From Prolixibacteraceae bacterium (lineage in GTDB: Bacteria; Bacteroidota; Bacteroidia; Bacteroidales; Prolixibacteraceae): a stretch of DNA of 7,297 nucleotides. Shown here piece after piece: positions 1 to 5,944 of this stretch. The stretch lies in assembly GCA_016931875.1 (NCBI GenBank), contig JAFGDX010000573.1:1-7297 (forward strand), read 5' to 3'. The translations under genes were made by a program, and so were the position numbers. The notes below the pieces were generated by a model. That model saw only the letters and a list, made by a program, of their open reading frames with translations, ran no database searches and was not told the origin of the DNA. Numbering within the stretch: the stretch's first letter is position 1; each line of letters starts with the position of its first letter.

Positions 1-836
1 GATTCGCAGACGTAGGTCGGAATAATTCCTGAACTTCCAATCCTGATGGCAGCCATAGAGGGCAGTGTGTTGCCGGAAAGGACCAGCGCCGTATCGAGTC
101 CGAATTTGTTTCCTCCAATGATGTCGGTGTACAAAGTATCGCCAACCATTAAAATTTCGTTTCGTTTTATTTGGACGTCCTTCAAGGCTCTTTCGTATGC
201 CAGCAAAAACATTTGGGCATCGGGTTTTCCAAAACGGATAAAATTTTTTCCCACAATGTTTTCAACCAAATCGGCAAGTCCGCCAACAGCTACCGAAATA
301 TCATTGCGGCTTACCGGGTAATTAATATCGGTGTTTGCCACTACCACGGTCATATTTTTTTTCCGGAGCAGGTTGATGGTTTTATTCAGATCGTCGTTCC
401 AGTTAAACCCTTCGTCGTCAAGGAAAGCAAACGATTCAATGTGGTCGAGGTTGTTCAGATCGACATCTTTCACCGGAATGGTGTTTAATCCAACCGACTG
501 GATATAATGAGCCGAGGCAGGTGTTCCAAGATACGCAACCGCATTTCCGTTGGAAACTTTTGTTTTAAAAAATTCCATTGCAAGCATGCCCGACGAAAGG
601 ATTTTGTCGGTGGTGATGTAATTTAATCCTTTGGTTTGGTACCATCTGGCCAGTTCATCAGGGCTTCGCGACGAATCGTTGGTTAATACATAATAATAAA
701 TCCCTTTTTTTTCAAGGTACTCAAAAGTTTTTTCTATATCAGGTATTAACCCCTTGTGATTTTTTAATACACCAAATGCATCAAAAAATACGGCCTTGTA
801 GTTTTTTACCACGCTCCGGAAACTTTTTGTTCGCAT
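1..836 (-). CDS. HAD-superfamily class IIA (NagD-like) phosphatase, 3' end cut by window edge
   Basis: Likely cytoplasmic phosphatase of a small phosphorylated metabolite, of the NagD / 4-nitrophenylphosphatase-like branch of the HAD superfamily. The frame is open from an ATG at 836 to the window edge, giving 278 codons. The HAD motifs appear in order: motif I FFDAFGVL (nucleophile Asp19), motif II LTND (51-54), motif III Lys204 in FGKPDAQMF, and motif IV MVGDTLYTDIIGG (Asp233 and Asp238). The spacing between motifs II and III leaves room for the large C2 cap of class IIA enzymes. The last visible residues, PTYVCES, resemble the usual C-terminus of this family, so only a few residues are probably missing. 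The position two after the nucleophile, normally Asp, is Phe21. Some class IIA relatives carry an aromatic residue there. The start codon lies 11 bp after the stop of the kinase gene, so this is the third gene of the operon. There is no recognisable Shine-Dalgarno, only an A-rich leader. The family is well supported; the substrate is unknown. Confidence 0.85.
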   Translation of the reverse strand, partial: MRTKSFRSVVKNYKAVFFDAFGVLKNHKGLIPDIEKTFEYLEKKGIYYYVLTNDSSRSPDELARWYQTKGLNYITTDKILSSGMLAMEFFKTKVSNGNAVAYLGTPASAHYIQSVGLNTIPVKDVDLNNLDHIESFAFLDDEGFNWNDDLNKTINLLRKKNMTVVVANTDINYPVSRNDISVAVGGLADLVENIVGKNFIRFGKPDAQMFLLAYERALKDVQIKRNEILMVGDTLYTDIIGGNKFGLDTALVLSGNTLPSMAAIRIGSSGIIPTYVCE

Positions 837-847
837 GTTTCTTTTGA

Positions 848-1891
848 TTAAATATTTAATTCCTTTAAAATTTTCTCTACTCTGTAATTGGCATCCAAAG
901 CAGGGAAATAGGTGTCGTAAGCCTCTTTGATTAATTTACTTGAATAATGCTGACGGAAAAAATACGGCCCGTCTTTAATCACATAATTCAGAATAAAAAA
1001 ACGGTAGGCTTCTTTTATAAACCGCACTTCAGGTTCGGTAAGCGGATAAACGCGGTGGTATTCCTTTAGAAATATCATAAACCGTTCCTCCATCAGCGTA
1101 TCAACCAGGTAACTAAAAACAGTACGGTCGCCCACATCGGAAACCACACGGCTGAAAAAATAAAAATCCATCACCCTCGACGACATTCTGAACCAGTCGT
1201 AGTCCCAGCGGGAATAAAATTTCCCATCGCCGGTTATGGAAAAGTTTCCGATATTCCAGTCAACAAACACGGGAATTGTTTCAAATTCGCTGGCATAATT
1301 TACTTTGTCGGCATTCACCAAAAAGTATTCACAATGTTTCTGAATCATTGTTTTGTGCGACTCTGCCAGCTTAATTTCATTTTTTTCTATCGATTTCTGA
1401 AGTTGATGAATATCGGTAATTACGGTTTTTGATGGGTTGGGAAGTTGGTTGCAAACATTGGTGCAGGCTTTATGAAACCGGGCCAGTTCGCGCCCCAGCT
1501 TAATAATGTGTTTTTCTTCGAGCCGGCGCGGTAGTTTGTTGCGTATTTTTATAGGGTTGTAAAAAATGACCCACGCACTGTTTTCGGCCTGGTGAAACCG
1601 GTAAATAAACAACTCGTTTTTTTTAACCAGCGATTGAGCAAGAAAATTTTCATAGGGGCGCTCCAGGTTGTTTGCCAGGTTATTGATAATGATGTGGTCT
1701 TCCCTGAAGTCATCAAAGCGGCCATAATCAGAAAGTTTGGCAAAAACGGGTTCGCGTTCATAAAATGAAATTTTGTACACCTGGTTTGTTGAAACATGGG
1801 CGCTTACATCGTAAATGCCTTTTATTTCGTGGCGGTCGTCAAATTCGCGCCAGGCATGTCGTATTATTAACAGCGGGTCTATTTTATGCAT
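848..1891 (-). CDS. Aminoglycoside phosphotransferase (APH)-fold small-molecule kinase
   Basis: A 347-residue protein with the layout of the APH / choline kinase / homoserine kinase type II family, which transfers the ATP gamma-phosphate to a hydroxyl on a small molecule. In the N-lobe, Lys52 in PVFAKLSDYGR is the candidate ATP-binding lysine. A helix LGRELARFHKA (132-142) matches the helix that usually precedes the catalytic loop. The catalytic loop is FVDWNIGNF (209-217), with Asp211 as base and Asn216 as metal ligand. The metal-binding segment is RWDYDWFRMSSRVMDFYFF (228-246), with Asp230 or Asp232 as ligand and the Arg239/Asp242 pair typical of the 'GPRxxDLA' region. The usual first residue of the HGDxHxxN loop is Phe rather than His, and the second loop His is Asn213. 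No signal peptide or membrane segment is visible, so it should be cytoplasmic. It starts 24 bp after the GS-like gene stop and ends 11 bp before the HAD gene, so it is cotranscribed with both. The leader GAAAGACAG is only a weak ribosome binding site. Fold assignment is good; the substrate (amino alcohol, sugar or other) is unknown. Confidence 0.8.
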   Translation of the reverse strand: MHKIDPLLIIRHAWREFDDRHEIKGIYDVSAHVSTNQVYKISFYEREPVFAKLSDYGRFDDFREDHIIINNLANNLERPYENFLAQSLVKKNELFIYRFHQAENSAWVIFYNPIKIRNKLPRRLEEKHIIKLGRELARFHKACTNVCNQLPNPSKTVITDIHQLQKSIEKNEIKLAESHKTMIQKHCEYFLVNADKVNYASEFETIPVFVDWNIGNFSITGDGKFYSRWDYDWFRMSSRVMDFYFFSRVVSDVGDRTVFSYLVDTLMEERFMIFLKEYHRVYPLTEPEVRFIKEAYRFFILNYVIKDGPYFFRQHYSSKLIKEAYDTYFPALDANYRVEKILKELNI

Positions 1892-1915
1892 CTGTCTTTC
1901 AATCAGAATATACGT

Positions 1916-3274
1916 TTAAATGATTTCAAAATACCGTTTCAGTTCCCAATCGGTCACTTCATTTTCAAACTGCTGCCATTCCCATTCGCGGGTTTTGGTA
2001 AAATGGTGCACAAAGTCGGCCCCAAACAACTCATTGGCAATGGACGAAGCGGCCATTTTTTTGGTTGCTTCTGCCAGGTTTCGCGGAAGCACTCCTTTTT
2101 CACTTTCGTTGTAGGCATTTCCTTTGGTTTCCTGAATCGTCAGTTTTAATTTGTTTTTAATTCCGTATAATCCCGAAGCAAGTGAAGCCGCCATGGCAAG
2201 ATACGGATTGACATCGGCGCCCGGAACCCGAAGTTCGGTTCTGGCCGATTTGTTATTTCCCCGGATAACGCGGATGGCAGCTGTCCGGTTGTCAATCCCC
2301 CAGGTTAAAGTTGCAGGAGCCCAATCGCCGTGGCCCAAACGTTTGTAACTGTTTACATTGGGGGCAACCATGGGAAGAATTTCGGGAAGGCAAGCCAGCT
2401 GTCCGGCAATATAATGTTCCAGTATTTCTGTGTTTTTTGGATGTTTCCCATCAGAATAAAACAAATTGCTTGTCCCCGTTTTATCCCATAAACTTTGATG
2501 TATGTGCCCTCCGCTCCCGGGGAGCCGGGTATTCCATTTGGCCATAAAAGTGGCTGTAAAATTGTGGCGGTAGGCAATTTCTTTTACAGCGGTTTTAAAA
2601 AGAAACGCTTTGTCGGCCGCGGCCAGAATATCGTCGTAAATTATGGTTGCCTCATAAACTCCGGGCCCGGTTTCGGTGTGGGCTCCCTCCAGCGGAACAT
2701 TAAACTTTTCAAGTAAATCAAACAATTCGTTTACATAGTTCTGTTGCAGCGAAGTCCGCAGGTCGGAATAACCAAACATCCCCGGGGTTATCGGCTGTAA
2801 CTGCTGGAAGTTGGTTTCATAAATTTCGGAAGGAGTGCCTCTGAAATTAAACCATTCGAACTCCTGCGCAAAAACCGCTTTGAAACCCATCTCCTCGCAC
2901 TGTTTTTTTATCCTTTTTAATAAACTGCGCGAACAGGAGGCCGATTCATATTTTTTGTCTTCCGAAAAATCGGCGATAAAAAACGGCAGGTTGTTCTCCC
3001 ACGGAATTTCCCGGTAAGAGGAAATGTCGAATGTTGCTTTTGCATCAGGGTAACCCGTGTGCCACCCCGTAACTTCTGTGTTGTTGTAGCAGGCATCGTT
3101 GGAATCCCATCCAAAAACCACATCGCAAAAACCAATCTGATTTTCGGCAGTCTCCAGAAATTTTTGTTTATGAATGTATTTGCTTCTCAGAATTCCGTCG
3201 ATGTCAGGAACGCCGTATTTTATTTTTATATGGCCCGATTCCCGTATTTTTTGTATGATTTCCCTGCTGTTCAT
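1916..3274 (-). CDS. Type I-like glutamine synthetase family protein, probably a gamma-glutamyl-amine ligase
   Basis: A 452-residue protein of the GS-I fold that would ligate glutamate to ammonia or an amine using ATP, acting in the cytoplasm. The N-terminal beta-grasp domain covers about 1-100 (DIDGILRSKYI at 24-34; GWDSND at 55-60). The catalytic domain follows, with metal ligands in QEFEWFNF (Glu138, Glu140) and HTETGPGVYEA (Glu201, Glu208). It also has GSGGHIHQSL (253-262), NSYKRLGHGDWAPA (308-321), WGIDNRTAAIRV (325-336) and ARTELRVPGADVNPYLAMAA (344-363; Glu347, Arg349). The C-terminus WELKRYFEII is typical of the PuuA/GlnA3/FluG-like group. Compared with canonical GS-I, the ammonium-site Glu of GYEAP is replaced (GDWAP), and no adenylylation Tyr segment is visible. 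This favours an amine over ammonia as acceptor. The start at 3274 is preferred because MNSREIIQKI begins the conserved domain; an in-frame ATG at 3316 would add 14 residues of unlikely sequence. It is the first gene of the minus-strand operon and diverges from glnN. Family is certain; the amine substrate is not. Confidence 0.9.
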   Translation of the reverse strand: MNSREIIQKIRESGHIKIKYGVPDIDGILRSKYIHKQKFLETAENQIGFCDVVFGWDSNDACYNNTEVTGWHTGYPDAKATFDISSYREIPWENNLPFFIADFSEDKKYESASCSRSLLKRIKKQCEEMGFKAVFAQEFEWFNFRGTPSEIYETNFQQLQPITPGMFGYSDLRTSLQQNYVNELFDLLEKFNVPLEGAHTETGPGVYEATIIYDDILAAADKAFLFKTAVKEIAYRHNFTATFMAKWNTRLPGSGGHIHQSLWDKTGTSNLFYSDGKHPKNTEILEHYIAGQLACLPEILPMVAPNVNSYKRLGHGDWAPATLTWGIDNRTAAIRVIRGNNKSARTELRVPGADVNPYLAMAASLASGLYGIKNKLKLTIQETKGNAYNESEKGVLPRNLAEATKKMAASSIANELFGADFVHHFTKTREWEWQQFENEVTDWELKRYFEII

Positions 3275-3455
3275 TTCTTTTTGAAATTTAAGGTAAAATA
3301 ATTGATGTTTCAGCAAATACCAAATTGATTTTCATTAAAAAAAGTGGTTGAAAGTATAAAAAACATTTTGGTTTCCCTCTCCGGAAAAGTGGCGATTTGA
3401 AAATTCAGCTTTAAAATATAACACTCTCTTTGTATTTCGGCATTTTTTTTTGTTG

Positions 3456-3474
3456 CCCCTTGTTTTTTCAGGGG
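3456..3474. repeat. Short inverted repeat CCCCT-N9-AGGGG
   Basis: CCCCT at 3456-3460 and AGGGG at 3470-3474 are perfect inverted copies separated by a 9-bp T-rich spacer, with a flanking G/T pair. They are one of the few GC-rich spots in an otherwise AT-rich divergent promoter region. The repeat could be a regulator operator or a weak hairpin in an early transcript. It lies about 90 bp upstream of the proposed glnN -7 element. No T-tract follows on either strand in the position expected of a terminator, so it is not called as one. A chance origin is possible for a 5-bp arm. Confidence 0.35.
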
Positions 3475-3544
3475 TGATTTGTGAAATTTTTAAAAATATT
3501 TTTTGTGGTGCTTGGAAATAAGGTAAGTGTAAAAGAAAATATAT

Positions 3545-3552
3545 TAAATTTG
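3545..3552 (+). promoter_or_regulatory. Candidate Bacteroidota -7 element for glnN
   Basis: TAAATTTG is an exact match to the Bacteroidota primary sigma factor -7 consensus TAnnTTTG. It lies 45 bp before the glnN ATG, which would give a leader of roughly 35-40 nt. A matching -33 TTTG is not present at the usual spacing of about 19-21 bp; the nearest TTTG is at 3502-3505. The promoter is therefore either dependent on an activator or miscalled. The exact -7 match in the right place is the only evidence. Confidence 0.4.
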
Positions 3553-3597
3553 AATACCACTTAATAAATAAAACAACAGACTTAATACAAAAAGAAC

Positions 3598-5787
3598 ATG
3601 GCTCAATTCAGATTTAACGCACTTCGCGAAGTTCTCAACCGCGAACCGGCAGCATTTGTAAGGGAAGAAAACCTGATATCGGATTATTATGGAATGATGG
3701 TTTTCGACCAGGCAAAAATGAAAAAATATCTTTCGCGCGAAGCATACAAGGCAGTTACCGATGCCATTGAAAACGGAACCACGATTGACCGCAAAATGGC
3801 CGACCAGGTGGCACAGGGAATGAAAGCATGGGCTCTTGAAAACGGAGCAACGCATTACACACACTGGTTTCATCCGCTGACCGAAGGAACAGCAGAAAAA
3901 CATGATGCCTTTATTATTCACAGCGCCGATGGGGGTGTTATTGAAGCCTTCTCAGGGAAGATACTGGCACAGCAGGAACCGGATGCCTCATCATTCCCCA
4001 GCGGCGGGATACGGCAAACATTTGAAGCCCGCGGTTATACTGCCTGGGACCCAACATCTCCGGCTTTTATCAGCGAAACAACCTTAACCATTCCTACTAT
4101 ATTTATTTCCTATACCGGCGATGCACTCGATTTTAAAACTCCACTGCTGCGTGCATTAAGCGCGGTTGACAAGGCGGCAACCGAAGTGTGCCAGTATTTC
4201 GATAAAAATGTAACCAGTGTTCGCACAAATCTGGGATGGGAACAGGAATATTTTGTGATTGATGAAGCGTTGTATATGGCGCGCCCCGACCTGGTTCTAA
4301 CAGGCCGAACCTTAATGGGGCATGCCTCGTCGAAAGATCAGCAACTGGATGACCACTATTTTTCATCCATTCCCACACGCGTGAACAGGTATATGCAGGA
4401 TGTGGAAAATGAAGCCTACAAACTTGGTATCCCCATAAAAACACGACACAACGAAGTAGCGCCAAACCAGTTCGAGGTTGCTCCTATTTTTGAAGAAGCG
4501 AATCTTGCCAACGACCACAACCAACTGATGATGGACATTATGCAAAAAATAGCCCGGCGGCATAAATTTCGTATCCTGTTTCATGAAAAACCTTTTGCCG
4601 GAATCAATGGTTCAGGAAAACACAACAACTGGTCGCTTTCAACAAATACCGGCGTGAATCTGTGTTCGCCGGGGAAAAACCCGAAATCGAATTTACAGTT
4701 TCTCACCTTTGTTGTAAACACACTAAAAGCGGTTTATGATCATCAGGACTTATTGCGGGCAAGTATTCTGAATGCATCCAACTCACACCGGCTGGGAGCA
4801 CACGAAGCGCCACCGTCTATTTTATCCGTTTTTCTTGGAACCGAGGTCTCCAAAATGCTCGATTTAATGGAAGAAGCCGTGGTTGACCGGAAAATGACAC
4901 CGGATGAAAAAACGGCACTGAAATTAAATATCGGCCGGATTCCGGAAATTATTCTCGACAGTACCGACCGGAACCGGACTTCGCCTTTTGCGTTTACCGG
5001 TAACCGTTTTGAATTCCGCGCAGTGGGCTCCTCGGCAAATAATGCTTCGGCTCTGATTGTATTAAATACGGTTGTGGCCAATCAGTTGATCAGTTTTAAA
5101 AAGGCGGTTGATAAAATTATTGAAAAAGGAATTAAAAAGGACGAAGCAATTTTTCAGACATTAAAGGATTTGATAATCGAGTCAAAACCCATTCGTTTTA
5201 ATGGCGACGGGTACAGTGTTGAATGGGTGGAAGAAGCCAAAAAAAGAGGCCTCACCAATATTACAAATGTGCCCGATTCACTGGCTTCTTATCTTCGTCC
5301 TGAAAATATTGCCCTGTTTAACAAGATGGGAGTCCTCAACGAATCGGAACTGCATGGACGGGTGGAAGTGGAATATGAAAAATTTGTGATGAAAATTCAA
5401 ATCGAGGCGCGTGTCCTTGGTGATATTGCCATCAACCACATTGTACCTACCGCTGTTGAATATCAAACCATGTTGCTGGAGAATGTGAAAAACCTGAAAG
5501 AAGTTTTTTCTGCCGAAGAATTTGAGTCCCTGGCGGGTGCCCGGAAAAACCTGATCCGTGAAATCGGGGAACACGTTTCAGCAATAAAAGCCCTCAGAAA
5601 AGAGATGATTGACGCCCGGAAAGTGGCCAATATCATTACAGACATAAAACAAAAGGCAAGCGTTTACGACACAAGCGTAAGGCCCTATCTGGATAAAATC
5701 CGTTATCATATCGACAAACTTGAACTGATTGTTGACAATGAAAAATGGCCGCTTCCCAAATACAGGGAGCTGTTGTTTGTACGATAG
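3598..5787 (+). CDS. glnN: Glutamine synthetase type III (GSIII)
   Basis: Makes glutamine from glutamate, ammonia and ATP as a cytoplasmic oligomeric enzyme, the main entry of ammonia into metabolism in many Bacteroidota. At 729 residues it has the expected GSIII length, far longer than GS-I (about 450-470). After a GSIII-specific N-terminal extension come the catalytic motifs: GWEQEYFVID (213-222; metal ligands Glu215, Glu217), RHNEVAPNQFEVAPIFE (283-299; Glu285, Glu293), and KPFAGINGSGKHNNWS (331-346; His341). AHEAPPSILSVFLG (401-414) and TGNRFEFRAVGSS (467-479; Glu472, Arg474) follow. A long helical C-terminal region, about 500-710, is also typical. All expected catalytic residues are visible and there is no frameshift. 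The start is supported by the conserved MAQFRFNALREVL opening; the leader is A-rich without a Shine-Dalgarno, as usual in this phylum. The gene is monocistronic, with its own promoter region upstream and a strong terminator 27 bp after the stop. Nitrogen-dependent expression is known for GSIII in Bacteroides and is inferred here. Confidence 0.97.
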   Translation: MAQFRFNALREVLNREPAAFVREENLISDYYGMMVFDQAKMKKYLSREAYKAVTDAIENGTTIDRKMADQVAQGMKAWALENGATHYTHWFHPLTEGTAEKHDAFIIHSADGGVIEAFSGKILAQQEPDASSFPSGGIRQTFEARGYTAWDPTSPAFISETTLTIPTIFISYTGDALDFKTPLLRALSAVDKAATEVCQYFDKNVTSVRTNLGWEQEYFVIDEALYMARPDLVLTGRTLMGHASSKDQQLDDHYFSSIPTRVNRYMQDVENEAYKLGIPIKTRHNEVAPNQFEVAPIFEEANLANDHNQLMMDIMQKIARRHKFRILFHEKPFAGINGSGKHNNWSLSTNTGVNLCSPGKNPKSNLQFLTFVVNTLKAVYDHQDLLRASILNASNSHRLGAHEAPPSILSVFLGTEVSKMLDLMEEAVVDRKMTPDEKTALKLNIGRIPEIILDSTDRNRTSPFAFTGNRFEFRAVGSSANNASALIVLNTVVANQLISFKKAVDKIIEKGIKKDEAIFQTLKDLIIESKPIRFNGDGYSVEWVEEAKKRGLTNITNVPDSLASYLRPENIALFNKMGVLNESELHGRVEVEYEKFVMKIQIEARVLGDIAINHIVPTAVEYQTMLLENVKNLKEVFSAEEFESLAGARKNLIREIGEHVSAIKALRKEMIDARKVANIITDIKQKASVYDTSVRPYLDKIRYHIDKLELIVDNEKWPLPKYRELLFVR

Positions 5788-5813
5788 TAACCCAACAAGT
5801 TATACTCTTTCAG

Positions 5814-5847
5814 AAGGGGCGGTGCAAAACCAGCCCCTTTATTTTTT
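5814..5847 (+). terminator. Rho-independent terminator of glnN
   Basis: AAGGGGC (5814-5820) pairs perfectly with GCCCCTT (5833-5839). An inner GGT/ACC extension (5821-5823 with 5829-5831) closes a GCAAA loop, leaving one bulged A at 5832. The stem is followed by TTTATTTTTT (5838-5847). It begins 27 bp after the glnN stop codon. The opposite strand has no T-tract after the stem, so it acts on plus-strand transcription only. It separates glnN from the downstream lipoprotein gene. Confidence 0.9.
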
Positions 5848-5944
5848 CGGATCATGTGCATGGAGGCATACTTAAGCTTCTAAACTCACGTTATTGTAAC
5901 AGTCATTAAAAAAAAACATTTACTTTTACTTCCCGAAATTTTGG

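Larger units (their letters stand above)
3275..3597. promoter_or_regulatory. Divergent intergenic region between the GS-like operon and glnN
   Basis: This 323-bp AT-rich, gene-free stretch separates two divergently transcribed genes, so it must hold promoters for both. It contains a Bacteroidota-type -7 match for glnN, a small CCCCT/AGGGG inverted repeat (3456-3474), and a perfect 12-bp AT palindrome ATTTTTAAAAAT (3486-3497). Long A and T runs occur throughout (for example 3442-3451 and 3463-3468). For the minus strand the best -7-like match is TCAATTTG (3328-3321), with one mismatch to TAnnTTTG. It has a TTTC about 21 bp upstream in the -33 position, which is too weak to annotate separately. 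No tRNA, small ORF or riboswitch-like fold was recognised. Confidence 0.6.

Noticed and set aside
46..488. Plus-strand open frames (46-321 and 171-488)
   Set aside because: They lie opposite the HAD phosphatase gene, whose minus-strand frame carries all the HAD motifs. The plus-strand translations show no recognisable domain.
1886..3301. Several plus-strand open frames of 60-87 codons
   Set aside because: They are antisense to the GS-like gene, whose motifs are intact along its whole length. None has family-like sequence.
3275..3316. Upstream start for the GS-like protein at 3316 (14 extra residues)
   Set aside because: The added residues are hydrophobic/basic and fall before the normal family start. 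The ATG at 3274 begins the conserved N-terminal domain.
3317..3360. Minus-strand promoter TTTC-N21-TCAATTTG for the GS-like operon
   Set aside because: Both boxes deviate from the TTTG / TAnnTTTG consensus by one base each, and such matches are frequent in AT-rich sequence. It is mentioned only within the intergenic entry.
3456..3474. CCCCT/AGGGG hairpin as a transcription terminator
   Set aside because: It sits between divergent promoters, where no transcript needs to end. Neither strand has a T-run directly after the stem.
5893..5928. Promoter for the lipoprotein gene around TACTTTTA (5921-5928)
   Set aside because: The last base of the -7 consensus mismatches, the -33-like ATTG is at poor spacing, and the leader would be only about 10 nt.
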